A program made the position numbers and the translations under genes. The notes beneath the pieces were generated by a model. The model was not told the origin of the DNA, ran no database searches, and saw only the letters and a list, made by a program, of their open reading frames with translations. A DNA stretch of 64,000 nt from DLKC01 sp002478885. Its GTDB lineage: Bacteria > Bacteroidota > Bacteroidia > Chitinophagales > Chitinophagaceae. The stretch is from the NCBI GenBank assembly GCA_046329585.1, contig JAXLUI010000002.1, positions 124,001 to 188,000 on the forward strand. Direction: 5' to 3'. Below are positions 42,588-51,129 of the stretch, piece after piece. Each line of letters opens with the position of its first letter. Position 1 is the first letter of the stretch.

Positions 42588-44108
42588 ATGACAGTGACAG
42601 ATACCATACAGGACCCAACACGGCAATCGGCTTTCAAAGAGCCTGCCGCTGGTATTACTGTTACTGGTCTTTCGCTTTCCCTGCAGGGCAGGAACCTGCT
42701 CGACAACATTTCTTTTCAGCTGCCTGCCGGTAGCCACCTCGCCATCACCGGCCCGTCCGGCAGCGGTAAAACGCTGTTATTGAACGCCATTGCCGGCAAA
42801 CGCTTTCATAAAGGCACGGTATCATTTGCTAATGATCATTCCGTGATCACCCTCGTGGAACAGCATTATCACTTCAGGACATTATCCAACACCTCCGATT
42901 TTTATTACCAGCAACGATATAACAGTTTCGACAATACCGATGCGGCCACAGTTGCAGCCGAACTGCATGCCATATGCAGCGATACCGCACAGGTTCAGCA
43001 ACTATTGTCCGCATTGCAACTCGCACACAAGGCAACTTCACCGTTGCTGCATTTGTCCAGCGGGGAACACAAGCGCTTTCAGCTCGTGAAGGCCCTGCTG
43101 GTAAAAGCAGACATGCTGCTGCTGGATGAGCCTTTTATGGGGCTTGACAGTAATAGCCGGAAGGGATTGAACAACATCCTTGCCGACCTCGCGGCCAACG
43201 GCACCCAACTCATCTGTGTGGCCGACGCCGCCGAACTGCCCTCATGTATCAACCGCGTGGCATTGCTGGACAAAGGGAAGCTCATTTCCCTCACCGGTAG
43301 AAACGCTCTGGCCCATAAAAATGGTTTTACCGATCATGCAATACCGGTGTTTACAACCTTTCCCACAGCGGGCAATACAAACGCCAGCCATTTTGAGCAG
43401 GCCATCCTTATGGAAGATGTAACGGTGAAATATGGCGACAAAACCATTCTCGACCATATCAACTGGCAGGTGAACAAAGGCGAACGCTGGTTACTGAAAG
43501 GCCATAACGGAGCGGGCAAGTCAACCCTCCTGAGCCTTATCTGCGGCGACAATCCGCAAACCTACGCCAATAAAGTTTGCCTGTTCGGCAAACGCAGGGG
43601 CAGCGGCGAAAGCATCTGGGACATCAAGAAAAACATTGGTTTTATTTCACCCGAACTGCATTGGTATTTCGATCGCGGCATCAGCGCTTATGAGGTGATC
43701 GGTTCGGGTTTCTTCGATACTATAGGATTATTCAGGAAACTGTCAATACAGCAACAGCAAGTAATAGAACAATGGCTGGATCTTTTTCGGCTAAAAATTT
43801 CTCATGTGCAAAACCAGCCGCTCTCAGCAATTTCAACGGGTGAGCAACGATTGATGTTGTTAATAAGAGCTTTAGTAAAAGATCCGCCATTGCTTCTTCT
43901 GGATGAACCCTGCCAGGGCCTCGACGCCGGTCATACAAAACAATTCGTGGAGTTGGTTGACCGTCTTTGTACACAACTGGATAAAACACTCGTTTATATA
44001 AGTCACTACGACAACGAAATACCGGCTTGTATTGATAAGGTGCTGGAACTGAAAGAAGGAAAACAACATATTTATTCATTAAACAATACTGCGGCAATGG
44101 CAGTATAA
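42588..44108 (+). CDS. Two-domain ABC ATPase (ModF/PhrA-like), soluble
   Basis: 506 residues from ATG 42,588 (MTVTDTIQDPTRQ). Two complete nucleotide-binding domains: GPSGSGKTLLL with LSSGEHKRFQL and MLLLDEPFMGLD, then GHNGAGKSTLLSLICGDNPQTY with ISTGEQRLMLLIRALV and LLLLDEPCQGLDAGHT. No membrane segments, so not a permease partner by itself; the arrangement matches ModF-type proteins of unclear role. Its presence between leuA and leuB is odd for a metabolic operon. 340 bases of non-coding DNA precede it, 27 bases separate it from leuB. Confidence 0.85.
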   Translation: MTVTDTIQDPTRQSAFKEPAAGITVTGLSLSLQGRNLLDNISFQLPAGSHLAITGPSGSGKTLLLNAIAGKRFHKGTVSFANDHSVITLVEQHYHFRTLSNTSDFYYQQRYNSFDNTDAATVAAELHAICSDTAQVQQLLSALQLAHKATSPLLHLSSGEHKRFQLVKALLVKADMLLLDEPFMGLDSNSRKGLNNILADLAANGTQLICVADAAELPSCINRVALLDKGKLISLTGRNALAHKNGFTDHAIPVFTTFPTAGNTNASHFEQAILMEDVTVKYGDKTILDHINWQVNKGERWLLKGHNGAGKSTLLSLICGDNPQTYANKVCLFGKRRGSGESIWDIKKNIGFISPELHWYFDRGISAYEVIGSGFFDTIGLFRKLSIQQQQVIEQWLDLFRLKISHVQNQPLSAISTGEQRLMLLIRALVKDPPLLLLDEPCQGLDAGHTKQFVELVDRLCTQLDKTLVYISHYDNEIPACIDKVLELKEGKQHIYSLNNTAAMAV

Positions 44109-44135
44109 ATAATTCCTCTCCGGGGGGATAGGTCC

Positions 44136-45251
44136 ATGAAAAAAAACATAACAGTTATTAACGGCGATGGCATAGGCCCGGAGGTAACGGCACAATCCAT
44201 AAAAGTGCTGGACGCCATTGCGCACATATACAACCACGAATTCCATTACAATTACTGCCTGATGGGTGCGGACGCCATTGACAAAACCGGTACTCCCCTG
44301 CCCGATGACACAATTGAATCCTGCCTCAACAGCGACGCGGTATTGTTTGGCGCGATCGGGCACCCGAAGTACGACAATGATCCTACTGCAAAGTTGCGCC
44401 CCGAACAAGGTCTGCTGAAGTTGCGCAAGTCATTGCAGTTATATGCCAACATAAGGCCCATTACCGCCTACCCCGCATTGCAGCACTTGTCACCCTTAAA
44501 AGCAAAGAGCCTCGATGGAATTGATTTCGTGATATTCCGCGAACTCACGGGCGGCATTTATTTCGGGGCAAAATCATTGAGCGATGATGGCAGCAGTGCA
44601 CACGATGATTGCGTGTACACCAAACCTGAAATAGAACGTATCGCTCACCTGGCTTTTTCATACGCGCAAAAAAGAAGAAAGAAATTAACGCTGGTAGATA
44701 AGGCGAATGTACTCGAAACATCACGCCTCTGGAGAAAGGTAGTGCAGGAAATGGCCCCCGCATACAGCGACGTAACAGTCGACTATATGTTTGTGGACAA
44801 CGCGGCCATGCAGATCATCCTCTATCCAAAACAATTTGATGTCATACTTACTGAGAACATGTTTGGAGACATCATCAGCGATGAAGCCAGTGTGCTCTGC
44901 GGTTCACTCGGGCTTGCACCATCCTCTTCTGTTGGAACAGGCACGGCGCTGTTCGAGCCCATTCATGGCTCCTATCCGCAGGCTGCGGGAAAAGATATTG
45001 CCAACCCGCTTGGCTCCATTCTTTCTGCCGCAATGATGCTCGAATATTTTGGCATGCCGGAAGAAGCTGCTGTAGTAAGAAAAGCGGTTGAATGGACACT
45101 GCAAAACAAATTTGTTACAAAAGATATTGACAGCATCAACTTCTATTTCACTTCTACCATCGGCGACCTGGTGGCTGATTATGTAAGCAATAAGATAACC
45201 GGCGAAGTGAACCAGACAAATATTGAGTTGAGAAAGTCAACCATCATATAA
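44136..45251 (+). CDS. leuB: 3-isopropylmalate dehydrogenase
   Basis: 371 residues. ITVINGDGIGPEVTAQSIKVLDAIA, FGAIGHPKYDN, LRPEQGLLKLRKSLQLYANIRP, FVIFRELTGGIYFG, ILTENMFGDIISDEASVLCGSLGLAPSSSVG and FEPIHGSYPQAAGKDIANPLGSILSAAMML cover substrate, metal and NAD sites of LeuB. Oxidative decarboxylation of 3-isopropylmalate. A GGGGGGA run shortly before the ATG could act as a ribosome site. leuC and leuD, encoding the preceding isomerase, are not in the window. Confidence 0.95.
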   Translation: MKKNITVINGDGIGPEVTAQSIKVLDAIAHIYNHEFHYNYCLMGADAIDKTGTPLPDDTIESCLNSDAVLFGAIGHPKYDNDPTAKLRPEQGLLKLRKSLQLYANIRPITAYPALQHLSPLKAKSLDGIDFVIFRELTGGIYFGAKSLSDDGSSAHDDCVYTKPEIERIAHLAFSYAQKRRKKLTLVDKANVLETSRLWRKVVQEMAPAYSDVTVDYMFVDNAAMQIILYPKQFDVILTENMFGDIISDEASVLCGSLGLAPSSSVGTGTALFEPIHGSYPQAAGKDIANPLGSILSAAMMLEYFGMPEEAAVVRKAVEWTLQNKFVTKDIDSINFYFTSTIGDLVADYVSNKITGEVNQTNIELRKSTII

Positions 45252-45341
45252 GACCTGTTCAGTGATTGCGTTGCAATAACCGCTGCAAAACGGTTCAACA
45301 GGCGTAATCAGCAGGCCGGCATAAAATCATCGTCAAAGTTC

Positions 45342-45372
45342 TTTGTTTATAAAACGGGCAGCTGTATATTCG
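45342..45372 (+). promoter_or_regulatory. Promoter of the ilv leader and operon
   Basis: TTTG (45,342-45,345), a 19-base spacer, and TATATTCG (45,365-45,372) match the Bacteroidota consensus with one mismatch. Transcription would start near 45,378, shortly before the leader ATG at 45,387, the geometry expected for an attenuator. Confidence 0.55.
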
Positions 45373-45386
45373 CATCAAATCACGCG

Positions 45387-45485
45387 ATGTACAGGACAAG
45401 CACAAATATCGACAGCATACTACCGGTTCTACTGGTGGTCGTTGTCATTATTCCTGCCATGTACGGAGGTGGTTATAACATGTAA
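45387..45485 (+). CDS. ilv operon leader peptide (branched-chain codon run)
   Basis: A 32-codon ORF with the run ILPVLLVVVVII at residues 11-22: eleven of twelve codons are Ile, Leu or Val. It then continues PAMYGGGYNM and stops. Regulatory runs of this kind are the defining feature of ribosome-mediated attenuators; the E. coli ilv leader likewise has a V/I/L run ending in IIIPP, but I claim only architectural likeness. Its stop is 19 bases before a strong terminator stem, and ilvE starts 177 bases later. Too short for ordinary gene calling and probably of no function as a peptide. Confidence 0.82.
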   Translation: MYRTSTNIDSILPVLLVVVVIIPAMYGGGYNM

Positions 45486-45532
45486 ATCAATAAACATTCA
45501 TGATAAACCCGCCTCTCAAAGGCGGGTTTTTT
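45466..45532 (+). promoter_or_regulatory. Transcription attenuator switch (antiterminator/terminator)
   Basis: GAGGTGG (45,466-45,472), inside the last leader codons, can pair with CCGCCTC (45,509-45,515), the left arm of the terminator stem, including one G-U pair. A ribosome stalled at the Val/Ile codons leaves GAGGTGG free and so blocks the terminator; one that reaches the stop codon covers it and lets the terminator form. Inferred by hand pairing, not by energy calculation. Confidence 0.65.
45505..45532 (+). terminator. Intrinsic terminator of the ilv attenuator
   Basis: AAACCCGCC (45,505-45,513) and GGCGGGTTT (45,521-45,529) pair, extended by T514-A520, with a five-base loop and a run of six T at 45,527-45,532. 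A strong Rho-independent terminator before, rather than after, the operon. Confidence 0.88.
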
Positions 45533-45562
45533 GTTACAGGTATTTGTGTGACCAGCAGCAAA

Positions 45563-45644
45563 GCTCCGTAGGAGCGAAATGACGGTAGCCCCGGTTAAAC
45601 CGGGAGGAATAGAGAAAATAATTTCAAACACCCCGTAGGGGGTG
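45563..45644. repeat. Three-hairpin repeat element between attenuator and ilvE
   Basis: Three perfect small stems in a row: GCTCC GTA GGAGC, CCCGGTT A AACCGGG, and CACCCC GTA GGGG(G)TG. The spacing and the GTA loops look like a family of intergenic elements I recall from Bacteroidota genomes. Lies 18 bases upstream of ilvE. Confidence 0.65.
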
Positions 45645-45662
45645 CAATATTAAAACCATATT

Positions 45663-46568
45663 ATGGCATCGTATTACAACAATGAAACAATCCTGTGGCT
45701 CAACGGGGAATTTGTAAAGGCATCAGAAGCAAAGATGGACTTCTACAGCCAGTCCCTGCATTATGGTTATTCCGTGTTTGAAGGCATCCGTTCCTATAAA
45801 ACGGAAAGTGGTGAAACGCGCATCTTCAAAGCCACCGAACATTACGACCGGTTGCGCAATTCCGCTGAGTCCATCAACATGCCTTATAGCTGGACCAACG
45901 AAGAACTCATCGATGCCACTTATGAAGTATTGAGAAGAAACAATTTACAGGATGCTTACATAAGGCCCGTTGTATATGCACCGGCCAATATGAGTTTCGT
46001 AAAAAATACGACGTCATTCATTTTTATCGAAGTGTGGGAGATGTCCCCCTTCTTTGGCGACAAGCTCTTGCGCATCATGACCTCCTCTTTTCAAAGGCCC
46101 AATCCAAAAGCTTTTAAGATAACAGCCAAGGCTGCGGGGCACTATGTAAACTCTATCCTGGCAAGCCAGGAAGCAAAAGCAAAAGGATACGATGAAGCGC
46201 TGCTGACCGACATGAACGGTTTTGCCGCAGAAGGTGTGGGTGCGAATATGTTTTATGAAAAAGATGGCAAACTCTATACACCATCGCTGGGAAATATCCT
46301 GCCGGGCATAACACGTGCAACAGTACTGGAAATTTGTGCAGCACATGAAATACCGGTGGAAGAAAAACAGGTAACACTGGAAGAAATCAAGGAAGCCGAT
46401 GCTGCCTTTTTCTGTGGCACTGCCGCAGAAGTGATCGGCTGGGAAAGCTTTGATGATATACCATTTAAAAAGAACTGGAAAGAAACACAGAGCAGGAAAA
46501 TACAACTGGCATACCTGGCAAGGGTTACCGAAAAGCAGTTGGAACCGGTTGAGAATGCATTGGCATAA
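45663..46568 (+). CDS. ilvE: Branched-chain amino acid aminotransferase
   Basis: 301 residues, PLP fold type IV. ILWLNGEFVKASEAKMDFYSQSLHYGYSVFEGIRSYKT at the N-terminus, the Schiff-base lysine in ITAKAAGHYVNS (Lys156), EALLTDMNGFAAEGVGANMFYEKDGKLYTPSLGNILPGITR, and FFCGTAAEVIGWESFDDI. Final step of Ile, Leu and Val synthesis, with glutamate as donor. First structural gene after the attenuator. ilvD follows after 116 bases. Confidence 0.95.
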   Translation: MASYYNNETILWLNGEFVKASEAKMDFYSQSLHYGYSVFEGIRSYKTESGETRIFKATEHYDRLRNSAESINMPYSWTNEELIDATYEVLRRNNLQDAYIRPVVYAPANMSFVKNTTSFIFIEVWEMSPFFGDKLLRIMTSSFQRPNPKAFKITAKAAGHYVNSILASQEAKAKGYDEALLTDMNGFAAEGVGANMFYEKDGKLYTPSLGNILPGITRATVLEICAAHEIPVEEKQVTLEEIKEADAAFFCGTAAEVIGWESFDDIPFKKNWKETQSRKIQLAYLARVTEKQLEPVENALA

Positions 46569-46617
46569 GCTGCGCAGGCTAACCGCCCCTTATTGGTGCA
46601 ACAGGGAGAAAACGTAC

Positions 46618-46633
46618 AAGGGTGCGACGCAAC
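46618..46633 (-). repeat. Dispersed GTTGCGTCGCAC element, copy 2 (reverse)
   Basis: AAGGGTGCGACGCAAC on the plus strand, the reverse complement form, in the ilvE-ilvD gap. Confidence 0.7.
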
Positions 46634-46684
46634 GGATGACGCGCAAAGAACAGAACGACGATAACAAAAAACATACGCACAACA

Positions 46685-48370
46685 ATGGCTGAACTGAACA
46701 AGTACTCGAAAACGCTTACGCAGGATGTTACCCAACCTGCAGCACAGGCAATGTATTATGCAATCGGTTTTAAGGAAGCAGATTTTGCAAAAGCACAGGT
46801 GGGCATCGCCAGCATGGGTTGGGATGGTAACCCCTGCAATATGCACCTCAACGACCTGGCAACAACCGTAAGAGATAGTGTGAACAATACAGAAGGCCTG
46901 CTGGGCCTGCGTTTTCATACAATAGGCGTAAGCGATGGCATTAGCATGGGCACAGATGGCATGCGTTATAGCCTCGTAAGCCGTGACGTGATCGCCGACA
47001 GTATTGAAACAAATGCCGGTGCACAATATTACGATGCATTGGTTTGCATACCAGGCTGTGATAAAAATATGCCGGGCTCTGTAATGGCAATGGGAAGGTT
47101 GAACCGCCCTTCCATAATGTTGTACGGCGGCACTATTGCGCCGGGTCATTATAAAGGCGAAGACCTGAATATTGTAAGCGCCTTTGAAGCATTGGGACAA
47201 AAGATCGCCGGTAATTTAAGTGAAGCAGATTTTAAAGGAATCGTGCAGCATTCCTGCCCGGGTGCAGGTGCCTGTGGCGGCATGTACACTGCCAACACTA
47301 TGGCCAGCGCTATTGAAGCAATTGGTCTGAGCCTTCCCTACTCCTCTTCCAATCCCGCGCTGAGTGCAGAGAAACAAAAAGAATGTGCAGCAATCGGGGA
47401 AGCCATTAAGACAATCCTGGAAAAAGATATCAAGCCAAGGGATATCATGACCCGCAAGGCCTTTGAAAATGCCATTACCGTGGTGATGGTATTGGGTGGC
47501 AGCACCAATGCGGTATTGCATTTAATAGCCATGGCGAGAAGCGTTGACCTTGACCTTACTCAGGACGACTTCCAGGCCATCAGCAATAAAATTCCGGTGC
47601 TCGCAGATTTTAAACCCAGCGGCAAATACCTGATGGAAGACCTCCATCAATATGGTGGTGTTCCTGCCGTAATGAAATATCTATTAAGCAAGGGTTTGCT
47701 GCATGGCGATTGCATAACAGTCACCGGCAAAACGGTGGCAGAGAATTTACGGGATGCGCCGGATCTTGACTTTGACAAACAAAAGATCATCATGCCTTTG
47801 GAGACGCCGTTAAAAGCAACCGGCCACTTACAAATCCTCTATGGCAACCTGGCCGAAGGTGGAAGTGTTGCAAAGATCAGCGGTAAGGAAGGAGAACGTT
47901 TTGAAGGAACAGCGCGGGTGTTTGATGGTGAGCACGATTTAATAAAAGGCATCCAGTCAGGTCGTGTGCATGCAGGCGACGTGGTGGTTATCCGCAACAT
48001 CGGGCCGAAGGGTGCACCCGGAATGCCGGAAATGCTGAAACCTACAGGAGCCATTATCGGCGCGGGTTTGGGTAAATCGGTGGCGCTTATCACCGATGGA
48101 AGATTCAGTGGCGGAACGCACGGTTTCGTGGTGGGCCACATTACCCCTGAAGCTTTCGATGGTGGCCTCATAGCCCTGGTGGAAGACAACGATATTATTG
48201 AAATAGATGCGGTACACAACAGGATCACTTTAAAAGTGGCCGATGAAGTGATCGCGCAAAGAAGAGCGGCATGGAAACAACCAGCGCTTAAAGCAACAAA
48301 AGGCATTTTGTACAAGTATGCGAGAAGCGTGAAGACTGCGGCTGAAGGTTGTGTTACAGATGAGAGTTAA
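46685..48370 (+). CDS. ilvD: Dihydroxy-acid dehydratase
   Basis: 561 residues. Iron-sulphur cysteines in CIPGCDKNMPG and SCPGAGACGGMYTANTMASAIEA, plus GVSDGISMGTDGMRYSL, VLGGSTNAVLHLIAMA, GRVHAGDVVVIRNIGPKGAPGMPEML, and DGRFSGGTHGFVVGHITPEA. Dehydrates the dihydroxy acids of the Ile and Val branches. In this operon it follows ilvE, with 323 bases to the DinB-like gene downstream. Confidence 0.96.
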   Translation: MAELNKYSKTLTQDVTQPAAQAMYYAIGFKEADFAKAQVGIASMGWDGNPCNMHLNDLATTVRDSVNNTEGLLGLRFHTIGVSDGISMGTDGMRYSLVSRDVIADSIETNAGAQYYDALVCIPGCDKNMPGSVMAMGRLNRPSIMLYGGTIAPGHYKGEDLNIVSAFEALGQKIAGNLSEADFKGIVQHSCPGAGACGGMYTANTMASAIEAIGLSLPYSSSNPALSAEKQKECAAIGEAIKTILEKDIKPRDIMTRKAFENAITVVMVLGGSTNAVLHLIAMARSVDLDLTQDDFQAISNKIPVLADFKPSGKYLMEDLHQYGGVPAVMKYLLSKGLLHGDCITVTGKTVAENLRDAPDLDFDKQKIIMPLETPLKATGHLQILYGNLAEGGSVAKISGKEGERFEGTARVFDGEHDLIKGIQSGRVHAGDVVVIRNIGPKGAPGMPEMLKPTGAIIGAGLGKSVALITDGRFSGGTHGFVVGHITPEAFDGGLIALVEDNDIIEIDAVHNRITLKVADEVIAQRRAAWKQPALKATKGILYKYARSVKTAAEGCVTDES

Positions 48371-48693
48371 TATTTGGATCCGGGCAAAACAATAAGCATT
48401 AAACATCGTTGCGTCGCACTCTTGTACTGAAGAATAAAAAGCACCTGTAAAATGCAGGTCATACAAAGCATACAAAAACAGGATCTGTGAAATACGGGAA
48501 GAAAGAGTACTGCCTGACTTCGATCCGCAGCTTTGTATGAAGTGGAGACTAAGTATTAAACCAATCGGTAAAAGGAAACATAAACGTTTTCCCGATGACT
48601 TTACGTTTAGGTTAACGGGAAACGAATGGCATCTTTTGAGGTCACAAATGATGACCTCAGGTGGACAAACAATCGGGGTTAAAAATAATATCA
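48371..48693. other. Intergenic region between ilvD and DinB-like gene
   Basis: 323 bases without a credible gene. Contains the dispersed-element copy at 48,407 and a small stem ACCTG / CAGGT near 48,443. No clear promoter box seen. Confidence 0.5.
48407..48435 (+). repeat. Dispersed GTTGCGTCGCAC element, copy 3
   Basis: CGTTGCGTCGCACTCTTGTA followed by CTGAAGAAT: the longest and best copy, 37 bases after the ilvD stop. Confidence 0.8.
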
Positions 48694-49188
48694 ATGACAA
48701 AGGACTATTTTAAAGAAGCAGCGGAATACAATGTATGGGCAAACAACATCGTCTGCGGCTGGCTTGAGCAAATAAGCGACGAGCAATGGAGCCGTGAAGT
48801 GATCAGCAGTTTCAACAGCATACAGGAAACGGTTTTGCATACCATTGCTGCAGAGAAAGCATGGCTGGAAAGATTTAAAAAGAACCCTGACATTGTTTGG
48901 CTACAGGGCAGCTTCAAAGGATCAAAAGCGGAGCATATACAATTATGGAAAGAAACCTCTGCAGAACTTAAAGCAGTCATCGATGCTTTTGATGAAAAGG
49001 AACTTGACAGCAATCTTGATTTTAAAAGACTGAACGGTGATGCTTATTCAATGCCGTTTTACCAGTTGTTTGCGCATGTCGTCAATCATGCAACATACCA
49101 CCGCGGGCAGTTGGTAACAATGCTGCGGCAGGTAGGGTTCCAGGGTATTGGTTCAACCGATCTCCTTGGCGTTTACAGAAAAAAGTGA
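48694..49188 (+). CDS. DinB-superfamily protein
   Basis: 164 residues from ATG 48,694 (MTKDYFKEAAEYNVWANNIVCGWLEQ). Four-helix bundle pattern with the metal-binding histidines of DinB/YfiT proteins in VLHTIAAEKAWLERF and HVVNHATYHRGQLVTMLR. The YHRGQ block and C-terminal LGVYRKK are typical. These are metal-dependent thiol S-transferases or unknowns. Why it lies inside the ilv operon between ilvD and ilvB is unclear. Flanked by dispersed-element copies on both sides. Confidence 0.88.
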   Translation: MTKDYFKEAAEYNVWANNIVCGWLEQISDEQWSREVISSFNSIQETVLHTIAAEKAWLERFKKNPDIVWLQGSFKGSKAEHIQLWKETSAELKAVIDAFDEKELDSNLDFKRLNGDAYSMPFYQLFAHVVNHATYHRGQLVTMLRQVGFQGIGSTDLLGVYRKK

Positions 49189-49222
49189 GCATCAAAATAG
49201 TTGAATTAAGTAACAAAAGCAC

Positions 49223-49238
49223 AAGTGTGCGACGCAAC
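49223..49238 (-). repeat. Dispersed GTTGCGTCGCAC element, copy 4 (reverse)
   Basis: AAGTGTGCGACGCAAC between the DinB-like gene and ilvB. Confidence 0.7.
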
Positions 49239-49291
49239 CAAAGCCACATAATTGTTCTTTTGCCGGGTTCATAAAAATAAAAAATCGTGTT

Positions 49292-51028
49292 ATGGAAACA
49301 CTAGAGTTAGAAATGAAAAAGACCGCGGAAAATAAGGTTGAAAATATCAGCGGCAGTGAAGCAGTTTTAAAAGCATTAATAGAAGAATCGGTTACTACGG
49401 TCTTTGGATACCCTGGTGGCGCGATTATGCCGATCTATGATGCATTGTTCGATTACGACGGGCACCTGAACCATATTCTCGTCCGTCATGAACAAGGAGC
49501 TATTCATGCAGCGCAGGGTTATGCCAGAACATCGGGCGATGTGGGTGTGGTGTTTGCGACCAGCGGCCCCGGTGCGACAAACCTGGTTACAGGCCTGGCA
49601 GATGCCCAGATAGACAGCACACCTGTTGTCGCTATCACCGGCCAGGTGTTTGCTCACCTGCTCGGAACAGATGCCTTCCAAGAAACTGATGTGATCAATA
49701 TTACAACACCCGTTACCAAATGGAATTACCAGGTGACCGATGCAACCGAAATCCCTGCGGTGCTGGCAAAGGCATTCTACATTGCCAAAAGCGGCAGGCC
49801 GGGACCTGTATTGATCGATATCACCAAGAATGCACAGCTGCAGAAGTTTGACTATAAAGGTTATGAGAAGTGCACGCATATTCGCAGCTACAGGCCAAAA
49901 CCGATCATCAGGAAAACATTTGTGGAAGAGGCGGCAAAGCTCATCAATGAAGCAAAAAAACCATTCGTAATATTTGGCCAGGGCGTTATACTCGGCCGCG
50001 CCGAACAGGAGTTCAAAGCCTTTATAGAAAAGGGCGGTTTGCCTGCAGCGTGGACAGTGCTTGGCTTAAGCGCGCTTGAAACAGATCACCCGCTGAATGT
50101 TGGTATGCTTGGTATGCACGGGAATTATGGCCCGAATGTATTAACCAACGAATGTGATGTATTGATCGCCGTGGGGATGCGCTTTGATGACCGCGTTACC
50201 GGGCGCCTCGACAAATACGCCAAACAGGCTAAAGTGATTCATCTTGATATTGACCCCGCAGAGATTGACAAGAACGTGAAAACGACCGTGCCTGTCTGGG
50301 GTGATTGTAAAGAAACACTGCCAATGCTTACCGCACTGATTGAAGAGAAACAGCATACTGACTGGCTTAAACGTTTTAATCAATACACAAAGGAAGAAGT
50401 TGAGCTGGTTATTAACAAGGAAATGCACCCCGACGCAGCGGAGATGACCATGGCCGAAGTTATCGACTCATTGAACGAGCTTACCCGGGGCGAAGCGGTT
50501 ATTGTAACAGATGTTGGCCAGCACCAGATGATCGCCTGCCGCTATGCAAAGTTTGTACGGTCAAAAAGCAATGTAACATCAGGTGGCCTTGGCACGATGG
50601 GTTTTGCGCTTCCGGCCGCCATCGGCGCCAAATATGGAGCACCGGATAGAACAGTGGTTGCAATTATTGGCGATGGTGGTTTCCAGATGACACTGCAGGA
50701 ACTCGGGACCATCATGCAGTTTGGCGCAGAGGTAAAAATGCTTATTCTGAATAATAATTTTCTCGGCATGGTGCGCCAGTGGCAGGAGCTCTTCCATTCA
50801 AGAAGGTATTCTTTCGTCGATATTCAAAGCCCCGACTTTGTAACCATCGCAAAAGGCTATGGCATTACCGGCCGCTCGGTAAACGCCCGTAAAGAATTGA
50901 AGGCCGCTTTAAAAGAAATGCTCGACCACAAAGGATCTTACCTGCTCGAAGTAATGGTAGGTAAAGAGAACAATGTGTTCCCTATGGTGCCACAGGGTTG
51001 CAGCGTTTCAGAAATAAGATTAAAATAA
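49292..51028 (+). CDS. ilvB: Acetolactate synthase large subunit
   Basis: 578 residues. ThDP-binding catalytic glutamate in LVRHEQGAIHAAQGYAR (Glu67), FATSGPGATNLVTGLADAQ, LLGTDAFQETDV (quinone/FAD loop), GMLGMHGNYGPNVL, and the ThDP-Mg motif IGDGGFQMTLQELGTIMQFG with NNNFLGMVRQWQELF. Makes acetolactate and acetohydroxybutyrate for the Val/Leu and Ile branches. Followed after 101 bases by its regulatory subunit. Confidence 0.96.
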   Translation: METLELEMKKTAENKVENISGSEAVLKALIEESVTTVFGYPGGAIMPIYDALFDYDGHLNHILVRHEQGAIHAAQGYARTSGDVGVVFATSGPGATNLVTGLADAQIDSTPVVAITGQVFAHLLGTDAFQETDVINITTPVTKWNYQVTDATEIPAVLAKAFYIAKSGRPGPVLIDITKNAQLQKFDYKGYEKCTHIRSYRPKPIIRKTFVEEAAKLINEAKKPFVIFGQGVILGRAEQEFKAFIEKGGLPAAWTVLGLSALETDHPLNVGMLGMHGNYGPNVLTNECDVLIAVGMRFDDRVTGRLDKYAKQAKVIHLDIDPAEIDKNVKTTVPVWGDCKETLPMLTALIEEKQHTDWLKRFNQYTKEEVELVINKEMHPDAAEMTMAEVIDSLNELTRGEAVIVTDVGQHQMIACRYAKFVRSKSNVTSGGLGTMGFALPAAIGAKYGAPDRTVVAIIGDGGFQMTLQELGTIMQFGAEVKMLILNNNFLGMVRQWQELFHSRRYSFVDIQSPDFVTIAKGYGITGRSVNARKELKAALKEMLDHKGSYLLEVMVGKENNVFPMVPQGCSVSEIRLK

Positions 51029-51060
51029 TGTGCCCGGCGTTCCTGCAAGCATTAAGCTTT

Positions 51061-51073
51061 GCTTGCATCGCAC
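51061..51073 (+). repeat. Dispersed element, degenerate copy 5
   Basis: GCTTGCATCGCAC between ilvB and ilvN; a shortened, diverged member of the family. Confidence 0.4.
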
Positions 51074-51129
51074 GCCGGTATTAAAGCATCAGTTCAGGCA
51101 CGGTTAACGCATTTTAAAAAGCTACTACA

